Virus record (IMG/VR): IMGVR_UViG_3300043570_002973
Span: 1 to 43,541 of that record
Length of the DNA: 43,541 nt
Reading direction: 5' to 3' (one strand)
Source of the DNA: a virus
Of this stretch, positions 25,501 through 33,988 are shown piece after piece (the first letter of the stretch is position 1; each line of letters starts with the position of its first letter). The translations under genes and the position numbers were made by a program. Below the pieces are notes generated by a model. The model saw only the letters and a list, made by a program, of their open reading frames with translations, did not search any database and was not told where the DNA came from.

Positions 25501-28165
25501 GTTGCTTTGTACTGGTTGCACTTGCACCGGACAATATGATTGGACGAAAATCAATCACATCAGATAGTCTTCTTCCATCAAATGAAGGAATGGTATCATA
25601 TGTTAATCCGCCCGCAATATTTGTGCTGCTGTTGTAACTATCAACTGTAGTAAATCCATTGATATTAGCGCCATTACGATCCAAGTAACTATATGTAAAT
25701 GCTATAGTATCAGTAGAAATAAACACGCGCGTACCATTATACTTTACTTTAACATTTGTATAATAGTTTGAACGCTGCCCATCATCACTAATTGTGCAAT
25801 CACCTAGAATATTGATTGCGCTACCACCACTTTTTGTTAATGTAACTGCAGTAAGTTTAAATACATCAGCTTGGCTTAATGTAAATTCTGTGACAGCTTG
25901 TGTTACTGTTCCATTCCCAGAACCGCCAGTGCCTGAAGTTGTTGCAACAAATACAGTACCTGCAGTGCTATTGATGGCTCCAAAAGTGGTAAAATTAGTT
26001 GTGCCTGGAACTAAAATTTGATACCGGTTACCTGCGATAATAGCAGTTGCATTTACTGTACTTGAAATAGCAGTTGTTGTAAATGATTGACTTGCACTAA
26101 CCAATGTTTTTGTTATTGCTGTTTCGCCATTATCATCCGCACCATCCATTAGAACTGGTATAACAGCACTCCATGCATAACTTCCACCTTGGCTAGACAC
26201 TGGAATACCACTTGTTGTGGTTGTTCCAGATGGAGTAACAAAAGATCCGTTGATATTTAAAATTACATTGCCTGGGCTACCATCAACAATGGAACCACCA
26301 CTTGGTATGACAAGAGGAAGAAGTGTTAAACCACTTGATGTGGTACCGCTTGCAACATGTCTTAAGATATACTTAACACCGGTTACAGTTTTTACTGCGG
26401 TATATGGCAGTGGGAAAATTGCAGTATCGCTTGTTGTTTCAGAGAGTGCTTTAGTTATACTAAAGCCAAATGAATCAGCGGCTAAATATAAACGATTAAG
26501 CTGAGCTATATTTGCACTTGCGCCAGCCGCCATTTGAACGTCATACAAGTATATACGATATGTAGTTCCGCCTTCCAATTCAACTGTCTTTATCTTGCAT
26601 GTAGCTGGTGCAGTTGTAAAAGCTCCAAATGTAAGAGTCGGCGTTGTAACTGCTCCGCCGCTTCCATTTGGAGTGGAAATAGTAATAAAATTTGTAGAAG
26701 TTTTAATAGCAGTAATTTTAGCGCCGGCATCAATACCAACTCCAGATACTGGCATACCAATAATTAATCCTTCGGTTGACATTATGTAAATATCATATGA
26801 ACCGGCCGTAACTGTAGCAACTCTAGTTATTGGCGCAACATTTAAGTTAAAGCGTTTTGTAATGTCCGTTGTATTTGGCAAGTTTGAGCCAAAAGCTGAG
26901 CCTGAGCCCCAACCAGCAGTATCAAACTTACCTAAAACATAATTACCAATTGCAGCTGAAGTATTTGATAACAATGCCGATGGACTAGTGTCACGCGCTT
27001 TTGTTGCACTAATGTCATACTTGTCATTAAGAACAACACGATGTCCTTCAACATATGCCGTTGACTTGTCAACTTCCAATGAATAGCGTGCTTTTGCATC
27101 AGCTACAAAATCAAGTGAACTTCCGCCAGGCAATAGCGATGTGCCATAACCAGCTTTATCAAGTTCACTGGTTGTAAAGCGTCCAATATTAGATCCGTCA
27201 TTATACAATTCACGAACATTTATTTTGAAAGGGTCAAGCACATAATTGCCGCTTTCTTCAAATGTACGAACTGCTAATTTTGTATCAAAGCTTGCAGTGC
27301 GTTCATCAACACTTGCGGTTGGAACACTATTTACAATATTCTTAAGTACAATCTTTGCAACACTATCTTTGGTTACAACATCGTCATAATCAAAGCCTAA
27401 TTTCAAATCTATAGCATAACGGTCGGCTCCTGGGGCACTAGCGTTTGGTGTGTCAGCTGCATTGTCTAACAATGTAATATCGGCATATGAATTTACATAT
27501 TTTTCAATGACTGTTAATACTGCATTACCAACAACGGTTTGGTCTTTTGATGCAAGAGTAAAGAAATAATTTTGTGCAGGTGATGCAACAAAACTCCCTT
27601 TGGTAAAGAATACACCAGCGCGCATATATATTCCGCATGCATAACCGGTAGCAGATAATGTTATACCTGGCAAGAAATTGTTTGTGCTAAGAGTTGTTGC
27701 ACCGGTAAAGTCAGATATATTTGTTGAACCTGTACCTGTTCCAGAAACCGCTGATGTACGGTATCTTATATAAAAACGGTATGTAGTACCCAATACCAAT
27801 TCATATTTTAAAACATCAGCATATATGATGTTGGTTGTACCTGATGGAGTATATGATAACCATGTTGTGCTAGTCAAATTTGAAGCAGCTCCACTATATG
27901 AGGCTTCAACATATTGTATGTCTTTTGAAAATGTTGTTTCTCCACCAGTAACTGCAACATTATCATTCCATGTGCTGCGTCCAAATTTATCAATTTGGCT
28001 TTGCAACATACTCTGCATTTGGTTTAACTCTCTTACCTGAACACTATAGCCAGGCTTAAAGAGTATACGCAAATAGTTTTTATCATTTGGTGTTAATGCT
28101 GGGCTATTACTATCAAGAGTATTAAAATCGTCGTGATAGGTTGAATTGTTTGTGGTAATTGCCAT
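22535..28165 (-). CDS. Very large baseplate/virion protein, DUF4815-like
   Basis: A 1876-residue structural protein. The N-terminal region (motif LFKPGYSVQVRELNQMQ at about 35-51) matches the DUF4815-type start seen in large tail proteins of aquatic T4-like phages. Residues about 447-512 and 703-752 are small modules that also occur in other virion proteins of this window. A long central segment with RNQTDVKVTWDDPLAQSF (about 1360-1380) precedes a beta-rich C-terminus. It lies after gp8, where T4 has genes 9-12, so it may act as the baseplate part that carries the fibres. No gp9, gp10, gp11 or gp12 homologue is evident. Both ends overlap neighbours by one base. Confidence 0.8.
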   Translation of the reverse strand: MAITTNNSTYHDDFNTLDSNSPALTPNDKNYLRILFKPGYSVQVRELNQMQSMLQSQIDKFGRSTWNDNVAVTGGETTFSKDIQYVEASYSGAASNLTSTTWLSYTPSGTTNIIYADVLKYELVLGTTYRFYIRYRTSAVSGTGTGSTNISDFTGATTLSTNNFLPGITLSATGYACGIYMRAGVFFTKGSFVASPAQNYFFTLASKDQTVVGNAVLTVIEKYVNSYADITLLDNAADTPNASAPGADRYAIDLKLGFDYDDVVTKDSVAKIVLKNIVNSVPTASVDERTASFDTKLAVRTFEESGNYVLDPFKINVRELYNDGSNIGRFTTSELDKAGYGTSLLPGGSSLDFVADAKARYSLEVDKSTAYVEGHRVVLNDKYDISATKARDTSPSALLSNTSAAIGNYVLGKFDTAGWGSGSAFGSNLPNTTDITKRFNLNVAPITRVATVTAGSYDIYIMSTEGLIIGMPVSGVGIDAGAKITAIKTSTNFITISTPNGSGGAVTTPTLTFGAFTTAPATCKIKTVELEGGTTYRIYLYDVQMAAGASANIAQLNRLYLAADSFGFSITKALSETTSDTAIFPLPYTAVKTVTGVKYILRHVASGTTSSGLTLLPLVIPSGGSIVDGSPGNVILNINGSFVTPSGTTTTSGIPVSSQGGSYAWSAVIPVLMDGADDNGETAITKTLVSASQSFTTTAISSTVNATAIIAGNRYQILVPGTTNFTTFGAINSTAGTVFVATTSGTGGSGNGTVTQAVTEFTLSQADVFKLTAVTLTKSGGSAINILGDCTISDDGQRSNYYTNVKVKYNGTRVFISTDTIAFTYSYLDRNGANINGFTTVDSYNSSTNIAGGLTYDTIPSFDGRRLSDVIDFRPIILSGASATSTKQQIDPGSALLSKSVIYYPRIDRLVVGSDASFKIEKGTPAIYPTEPKPSANTMALYTLEIPAYTYNTSDIKINYIDNRRYTMRDIGSLETRITNLETYTELSKLETVAQNKVITDILGTRFKNAVLTDGFTNHNIGDNFNAAYNCSIDPDEGIARPAFSTRRVDFKRVDGSETGITIGDNIATLNYTEAVLIDQPYASSYESVNPYEVTTYNGNIELSPSSDEWKDVTTTALSKIVVNTGTYDNVVKDTIVGTVWNNWTTTWTGKKVVTKSKPHSVFNPAKGFKMRQIVTTTPIVQKRTGTSTTLTYTDIVERKEDRIIDVSFIPFMRSRKVYFRAKRLKPKTRVYPFFDGIDISSYAASTPFVSFKDTTLVRDYKGAIAGALDFTPSELLTNDYGEIEGVFLLPNNDSLKFKVGSRTFKLTDSQRNIEADVTTFVQADYNAIGISETHQTDIITTRVPQVKTIAVSESRNQTDVKVTWDDPLAQSFMLSNISTGAFLTSVDIYFQAISSSSPVTIHIVTMENGYPTQKIVPFSVVTKNPYATAGNISSTKLISTSEDSTAATNFKFSDPVYLKADTEYALVIMSNDPNYKVWVADNNGFDVSSNPKKPINKNVYAGVFFKSQNGSTWSADQTRDLKFKINRAVFSPAGSLSFNPVLDDGVSMITVNAQTDSVNTGFTSTATVTLPMPYDASAGADPSIGESTNYKRATATLTVDPATGAVIAVNITGRGKGYGINDSASWFNTNTAWTSNGSSSNTTLASNFTVSLDSATLTSFNLTQSNLNIPSTNIDNLLTLGTEVNAIVSPVEAYENYDLNSVYAITSASAANTTLTTSITTDSDYVSPVIDLDRVSLLAIKNEINNSVVGETIFDAGAATSRYLTKLIKLDKPANQLNVYMDVNRPSADTNIAVYIKLVYDGNANIPTVWTLVNPTNLIAVSSSENDFSESEFVINSSANDFLAFAVKIVFLSGPNNTYDVTSVANLKAIATTGL

Positions 28166-29733
28166 TAGAATTGAATGATAATTTTAATTTTTTCAGTTTG
28201 TGTACTTGAACGTGTAATTTTTTTACGGTTTTCAACAAAGAGAACCTCGCCGCGGCTATATGTAACGGAGTCATCTTTAATTTCTGCATTATCAAGTTTC
28301 TCTGCAGTATTATTGCTGTATGTTGCGGTTGTATTACCAGCACTAAGAGTAATTACACCCTTAGAGTCCATTGATCCAACACTAACCACAAGAGTTGTAG
28401 TTATATCAAGCTCGCCAAAACCGGTCCAATAGTTTTGGTGATAATATAATTTACTATTAGTACTATCCCATGTATCAACAATGCCAACCACCTTTAGGCG
28501 ACCATTTAAATTATTTGCAGCCGTTCCACCTGAACCTGCTGTGGTTTGGCACAGCAGTGCACCTTCAATCAAATCCTGTGCAGGGGTACCTGTAGTACTT
28601 GTAATTGTCAAATACTTTAATCCGTTAAGAGTTGATGTTCCGCCACTTGGAGAACCATTTACAGTAGGATTTTTAATAACTGAAATTTGACGGTATGAAT
28701 TGAATAGTGAATCACCACTAATGTTGCCAGTTAATGTTGCTTCTAAGCTAGCATACCATGATGGCATTACGGTAAATGGATTGTAACCATACCCATTAAT
28801 AGGCGCAACAATTGGAGCAATGATGGCAGGATAGTCGCTAGCAAGAATTGTGGTACTTGTAGTACTAATGATTCTTACACTTCCTTCGGTTACTCCTTTT
28901 TGCCATGTACCTATGTTAGGCAATGTTACTGCTGTAATTGTCTTGTATCCGCTTTGGGTTGTGGTAGTGATATTCGCAGTTGTAATTGGCACCACTGTTG
29001 ATGGTGTGACACTGCCAGTAGTATCATCACTATAATACAAATAACCAGTCAAAACAGCATCCGTTGCGTATCTCCCTCCGTTAACTACGTGCAAACCGGT
29101 AACTGCTCCACCAGCGCCGCTTTTTACAGTTGCTAATGTTGGAGTAGTACTGCTTGTGAGAGCAGTAGTTCTTACAATAAGAAATTGATCTGTAGGAGGT
29201 GATGTAATAACCTGAACCAATACCCAATAGCTTGCTGTAGAGTTACCAGCTGTACCCATAAGTTGTATATCATACACACTAGTATCATTTGGAATAGCTG
29301 CTAGTGTAGTAGCATCACTAAATTTAGAAACACACATATACAGGTATGATAAACTATCAATTCCACTTCTTAAACCATAACAAGGTAATAAACCGTTTGC
29401 AACGTCTGGTAAGAAACATGATGAATCATGCGAATTGTATGTCTTGTATTTTTGACCGGCTATTAACGCAACATTTGGTATAGCAATTTTTGCAGTATTA
29501 TCAGCTCCAGTACCTGTCAATTGTTGCAATGCTTCTATATTATTTAATACTTCAAGAGAATCCGAATATCCGCCAGTTGAATTTGGAATAGGGTATGATG
29601 TATCTTCATTAGCATCCCAACGATCCGAACGGCCAATACCAACATAGTATTTGTTAGTTGTTCCACTGGTAACGTCATTTACAAACGCTTGTGTGTTTGA
29701 ACGGCGAAATGTATCTGTAATAATTGCTGACAT
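28165..29733 (-). CDS. 8: Baseplate wedge protein gp8
   Basis: A 522-residue homologue of T4 gp8, a dimeric wedge subunit. Recognisable blocks are KYYVGIGRSDRW at about 28-39 (gp8 has an IFITFGRSEPW-like block), YRQISVIKNP in the second half, and the C-terminal GEVLFVENR...QTEKIKIIIQF, which parallels the last residues of T4 gp8. It is longer than T4 gp8 (334 residues), with extra beta-rich sequence in the middle (around 200-300). It follows the gp6 and gp7-position genes, as in T4. Its own TATAAATA box lies 19 nt before the start, and its stop overlaps the next gene by one base. Confidence 0.85.
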   Translation of the reverse strand: MSAIITDTFRRSNTQAFVNDVTSGTTNKYYVGIGRSDRWDANEDTSYPIPNSTGGYSDSLEVLNNIEALQQLTGTGADNTAKIAIPNVALIAGQKYKTYNSHDSSCFLPDVANGLLPCYGLRSGIDSLSYLYMCVSKFSDATTLAAIPNDTSVYDIQLMGTAGNSTASYWVLVQVITSPPTDQFLIVRTTALTSSTTPTLATVKSGAGGAVTGLHVVNGGRYATDAVLTGYLYYSDDTTGSVTPSTVVPITTANITTTTQSGYKTITAVTLPNIGTWQKGVTEGSVRIISTTSTTILASDYPAIIAPIVAPINGYGYNPFTVMPSWYASLEATLTGNISGDSLFNSYRQISVIKNPTVNGSPSGGTSTLNGLKYLTITSTTGTPAQDLIEGALLCQTTAGSGGTAANNLNGRLKVVGIVDTWDSTNSKLYYHQNYWTGFGELDITTTLVVSVGSMDSKGVITLSAGNTTATYSNNTAEKLDNAEIKDDSVTYSRGEVLFVENRKKITRSSTQTEKIKIIIQF

Positions 29734-29752
29734 ATTTTATTTTTATTAAATC

Positions 29753-29760
29753 TATTTATA
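29753..29760 (-). promoter_or_regulatory. Late promoter box TATAAATA for gene 8
   Basis: A perfect consensus on the minus strand. It contains the stop codon (29758-29756) of the upstream gene and lies 19 nt before the ATG at 29733. Confidence 0.7.
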
Positions 29761-31642
29761 TAGGAGTTGTGAATGTAATAATTGATCCATTAGTAATTGT
29801 TGCGCCTAAAGTTACAGCCGCACCGGCAGCATTAACAAGAGTAATACTATTTGCGCTGACAACTCCTATTCGAGTATCAGCTGGTATTGCATTGGTTACC
29901 GTAGAAGTACAAATCATCCCAGGCAATAGATTAGATGTGGTAGCAAGTGGAATAGTTGACGCGCCATTTGATGCACCTGTTGTTGAAATTGATACATAAA
30001 CACCAGATCCAAGATTATGAATAATACTGTAAGGTGTAGCTGAATAATAAGGCTCACCCATTTGTTCAATGCTTCTATTCAATATGAAACTGTCTAAACA
30101 GCCACAATCATAAAACTTTAATGCACTGTCATATATACTAGCATTTCGTGAACGCACACTTTGGGCTGTGCCATTTATATTTTCAGTTAATAATATATTA
30201 AGATATGCGTATGCAACCCGTGCAAACACTTTATCAATTGTGCTATTATTATTTAAATTGCTATTTACTAATGTTAAGAAGTATAAGATCTTACCACGAC
30301 TCCAGCCAGGCTGGTATTTTGGAGAATGTTGATGATTCAACTTTTTATCCCAGACCAAATTGGATAACCATGAATTGATGTCTGCTGGATTTGATAAAGC
30401 ATAATAATCTTCAATTGGATTTGTCCAATCATTAGAGCTAAATACCTGCAAAAGAAGTTGAGCAAATAATTTTAACCCAGCTGGGTGGACAAATCGTAAA
30501 TATGGATCAAACCAAACTGATGAATCAACCGATGCGGTAATTACATATGAATGCAATTGCCAATAATAACTATCCTGAAGTTTATCGGTATTTGAAGGCA
30601 TACCTCGCACATCTTCATACCACCATTCTTGAAAAGGTTCCCATACTATACTATGACCAGCGGAAGTACCAACATTTGTGCACTTCCATGCTTCACGAGA
30701 AGGGCCTGTTCCAACGACCGCATACATATTGCCGTTGATTGGCATGGTTGCTGGTGGTGATGCATCGCCAGTAATGAAAGAAATAACAGGTATGCCTGTA
30801 GCACTCCCTTGGGCAGTCCACGCATAAGGCGAGGCTATTGGGCCTTCAGGTAAAAGATTACCCGTTGTGTTATACCACTTTGCTAAACTTGTGCCACTTC
30901 CGTTAGTTTTTTCCAATACCCATCTTATACCATCATAATACATTGCATCGGTATATGTAGAAACATTAGACAATGCACCGCCATTTGTATATGACATTTT
31001 ACCATTGTAAAATCCAACAAAACTTAATGATGCAAATGTAACGGCCGTTGTACCATTAGTTGTTAATGGTAAAGCTATAGTTAAAATTTGATTGGTTGCA
31101 TCAGTAAATACATAGCCTGGATAATTAAGAACATTTTCAATAGGAGATACATTTATTTTATCAGGTATTCCATTTACAGGCGCGCTTGACAATTGCAATG
31201 GCTCTACATCATAAGTCATTCGTTTAAACTTACCTGATGAAGGAGCAAACAAATGGTCTTTTGGATATGATACGCTTACAATTTCATTTAAGAATATTTT
31301 AAAAAATGCTGTAATACTTTCTTCAGAACCACGAGTATTGTAATAATTTATGATTATCTTATACAATGATACCTTATCCAATGCGGTACTATTGGGTATA
31401 TTTAATGCAATAAGTTCGCGTATATTATCAAGATAAAGATTTGATGGAGCATCAATATCTTTATCTGTAAGTATGCTACCAATTTCGCATGAAGGTAATC
31501 CAACGGTATTAAGGTATTCATAATACTTCTGAATGAAAGCAATTAAATTGGATGCACTACTTTGAATATTAGACGGCAATAAAGATTGTGTACGTACACT
31601 TTCCAAATTGCGCGGGCGGGCATCAGCAATACTTAATAACAT
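29756..31642 (-). CDS. Baseplate protein in the gp7 position
   Basis: This 628-residue structural protein lies between gp6 and gp8, where T4 has gene 7 (a 1032-residue wedge protein). The N-terminal part is helical (NLIAFIQKYYEYLNTVG; LYKIIINYYNTRGSEESITAFFKIF), a pattern I associate with wedge proteins in other T4-like phages. The middle is beta-rich. The last 80 residues (about 550-628, LLPGMICTSTVTNAIPADTRI) are a small module also found in the 1876-residue protein. The gp7 assignment rests on gene order, not on clear sequence motifs. It starts 5 nt after gp6 ends. Confidence 0.65.
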   Translation of the reverse strand: MLLSIADARPRNLESVRTQSLLPSNIQSSASNLIAFIQKYYEYLNTVGLPSCEIGSILTDKDIDAPSNLYLDNIRELIALNIPNSTALDKVSLYKIIINYYNTRGSEESITAFFKIFLNEIVSVSYPKDHLFAPSSGKFKRMTYDVEPLQLSSAPVNGIPDKINVSPIENVLNYPGYVFTDATNQILTIALPLTTNGTTAVTFASLSFVGFYNGKMSYTNGGALSNVSTYTDAMYYDGIRWVLEKTNGSGTSLAKWYNTTGNLLPEGPIASPYAWTAQGSATGIPVISFITGDASPPATMPINGNMYAVVGTGPSREAWKCTNVGTSAGHSIVWEPFQEWWYEDVRGMPSNTDKLQDSYYWQLHSYVITASVDSSVWFDPYLRFVHPAGLKLFAQLLLQVFSSNDWTNPIEDYYALSNPADINSWLSNLVWDKKLNHQHSPKYQPGWSRGKILYFLTLVNSNLNNNSTIDKVFARVAYAYLNILLTENINGTAQSVRSRNASIYDSALKFYDCGCLDSFILNRSIEQMGEPYYSATPYSIIHNLGSGVYVSISTTGASNGASTIPLATTSNLLPGMICTSTVTNAIPADTRIGVVSANSITLVNAAGAAVTLGATITNGSIITFTTPI

Positions 31643-31647
31643 ATGCT

Positions 31648-33525
31648 TTATCGTTGTCTTTTGAATGTTGTATATTCAGCATTGCGACTGCTACCACCAA
31701 TTGCAATGGTATCATTTTCTCCATAAACACTAAGACGCGTTGAATCAATTCTTATAAGTTGATTACGTTTTGGCGCAATATCATTACTAGCTGGCATAAT
31801 ATCTAAAATAATGTCATGGTAATCATCCGCATAAATAGCATCAATTTCAAATTTACCAGTCAATACATTTATCGTTCCACTGTTGGTATTTATTTTAATT
31901 CTATTTGATGTAGCTTGATCAACATAATATGTGTATAATCTGCGATATGTAGAGTCACCTGATATGGATTCATCTCCTAAATAACACTGTGTAGCTTTTA
32001 TATTAAACGGTGTGCAATTGATGATGGTATGACCAGATTCATCATTGCTTAGCGGCATATTAAACTGAAGAACTGTGCGCTGCTGATTTTGTGGATCAAT
32101 AATAAAAGAGCCTGATAAATTGCTAACATATACTCTTACCAATGAATTTAAAACAGCAGGACTATAATTGTCAATTGCTCTTAAGAGTGAAGAATGTCTA
32201 AATACTCCATCAAATTGTTCTAGATATGTGGCGTTAAATGTTATTACCGTTTCACGTATTTTGTTTTCAATTTCTCCTTTAGAAAGATTTGTTTTGCCAG
32301 TATTATATTTAAAGAATACATCAAGAGTTAGATTGATATAAGTAGGATCAACAAATTCAGTTATCATACCCAATACTTTCTTTGGTTTGAGTATAGAACG
32401 TATAGAGTCTTCCTGAACATCAGTAAGAGTTAATGCTTCTTTTGGTTTTATGCACAAGAACGTTTTGCCATATTGAGGAGGATCATTATCTTCGCCGCCC
32501 CATACAGCTATACTTTGTGCAGCAGAAAAATTTGATGCTATAAGTGTCTTATAATCATCAGCGGTTACTGCGCGGTTTTGACTAACATACGATGCCGGCG
32601 CATTAAATCTTATGCTTTCAATATCTTCTTTATCAGATCCACTGCCTGCATTATTGATTGTGATTATTGAATTTTGGCTATAATTAGCATTTTGCGCTGT
32701 TATATTATCTATCAGAGCAAATACAGTTGCGCCATTTGCATCAGCTCCACTTGTTGTAAGATATTCAATTTCTATAACACTTAAGTTGTTTGGTCTTTTT
32801 CCAAATACATCATTACCAAAAGAAATTTGATATTTGCCGTAGATATTTTCATCAGCAAAATAAATACGTGACTCACTTCCAGTTTCACCAATATTTGCTT
32901 CCGTGTATTTGGTATATACATTAGCGTTCAATGAAGTTGATGAATCATACACACGAACAATTAATGTTGACATGTCTATATTTGCATCATCAATTTGATA
33001 AACCAATCTATCAGTAACACTGTTTACTTGATAACGTTTGGTATCAATAGTACCTTGATGAACATCAACTGTTTTCTTATATTGATTTGAACCGCTAACA
33101 TTTGGTATTATGGTTTCATCAAGATTTACAAAATAATATGTATTGTTATTTTGAACCGTTTTAAAGCGTGTGCCACGAGGTAGTATTATACCAGTACTTT
33201 GAATTGGTACGCTTGTAGCATATGTCAGTGTTAAAGATAATCTTGCGGTTGAAGCAGATTTGCTACGCGGTATATAACCAACCAGTTTGGCATTTGAAAC
33301 AACACTGCTTCGCAATTGTGCACTATCAATAAATGTTTCATTAAGAGCCATATGCGCCAACATTGCATTATAATGCGTATTATAAGCAAGAATATCAAGA
33401 AGCTGATTAAGACCACTACCGCTATAATTCCAATCTTTAAATTCAGAATTGGATGTAGAAAAATATGAAATTAGATTTTGTTTGATTGCATCAAAATCCA
33501 ATTCTGTTACATTTAGTGTTTGCAT
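31648..33525 (-). CDS. 6: Baseplate wedge protein gp6
   Basis: A 625-residue homologue of T4 gp6 (660 residues), the wedge subunit that forms the dimer ring around the hub (J-protein-like). The N-terminus has the typical FDAIKQNLISYF, SGLNQLLDILAYNTHYNAM and NETFIDSAQLRSSVVSNAKL pattern. The central domain contains RFNAPASYVSQNRAVTADDY, the conserved core shared with contractile-system J proteins. It follows gp25 by 10 nt, as gp25 and J are adjacent in many contractile systems. Confidence 0.93.
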   Translation of the reverse strand: MQTLNVTELDFDAIKQNLISYFSTSNSEFKDWNYSGSGLNQLLDILAYNTHYNAMLAHMALNETFIDSAQLRSSVVSNAKLVGYIPRSKSASTARLSLTLTYATSVPIQSTGIILPRGTRFKTVQNNNTYYFVNLDETIIPNVSGSNQYKKTVDVHQGTIDTKRYQVNSVTDRLVYQIDDANIDMSTLIVRVYDSSTSLNANVYTKYTEANIGETGSESRIYFADENIYGKYQISFGNDVFGKRPNNLSVIEIEYLTTSGADANGATVFALIDNITAQNANYSQNSIITINNAGSGSDKEDIESIRFNAPASYVSQNRAVTADDYKTLIASNFSAAQSIAVWGGEDNDPPQYGKTFLCIKPKEALTLTDVQEDSIRSILKPKKVLGMITEFVDPTYINLTLDVFFKYNTGKTNLSKGEIENKIRETVITFNATYLEQFDGVFRHSSLLRAIDNYSPAVLNSLVRVYVSNLSGSFIIDPQNQQRTVLQFNMPLSNDESGHTIINCTPFNIKATQCYLGDESISGDSTYRRLYTYYVDQATSNRIKINTNSGTINVLTGKFEIDAIYADDYHDIILDIMPASNDIAPKRNQLIRIDSTRLSVYGENDTIAIGGSSRNAEYTTFKRQR

Positions 33526-33535
33526 TTATTTAGTG

Positions 33536-33973
33536 TTATCTTAAACGGTTTAGGTAAAATTGTACTTCTGTTTTTTGATCATATAATACAGTAAATCCTA
33601 TTGTTATTGCATATGCATTTTCATTACTGTTGTCAATAATATCAACACTAACATTACCAATTCTTGGCTCATCTTTAAGAGCACGTATGATAGCATCTTT
33701 TAAAGATAATATTGTAAATGGATTGGCTGGTTCAAACAATAATGAATTTACTCCTCCACCAAGTTCAGGATGAAATGGGCGTTCATACACACCAGCCAAT
33801 ACCAAGTTCTTAACACTTGCTTTAACAGCATCAATATCAGTAATAGGACGTATATCCTTTAGCGTTGGATGTAATATAAATGATACGTCCAAATCCGAAT
33901 ATAATCCTGTTTTGGCAACAACAGATGATGTGATTGTTGAGGAATTATAATCTGATAAGATACTACTGCTCAT
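33536..33973 (-). CDS. 25: Baseplate wedge protein gp25 (lysozyme-like fold)
   Basis: This 145-residue protein matches the gp25/GpW family that locks the wedge to the sheath. It has NLVLAGVYERPFHPELGGGV at about 56-75, SLLFEPANPFT near 77-87, and the EPR motif at Glu102-Pro103-Arg104 that is conserved across contractile tails. The length agrees with T4 gp25 (132). A perfect TATAAATA box lies 7 nt before the start. Confidence 0.95.
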   Translation of the reverse strand: MSSSILSDYNSSTITSSVVAKTGLYSDLDVSFILHPTLKDIRPITDIDAVKASVKNLVLAGVYERPFHPELGGGVNSLLFEPANPFTILSLKDAIIRALKDEPRIGNVSVDIIDNSNENAYAITIGFTVLYDQKTEVQFYLNRLR

Positions 33974-33980
33974 TATTATC

Positions 33981-33988
33981 TATTTATA
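33981..33988 (-). promoter_or_regulatory. Late promoter box TATAAATA for gene 25
   Basis: A perfect consensus, immediately after the stop of the upstream gene (33991-33989) and 7 nt before the ATG at 33973. It would give a leader of about 2 nt. Confidence 0.75.
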
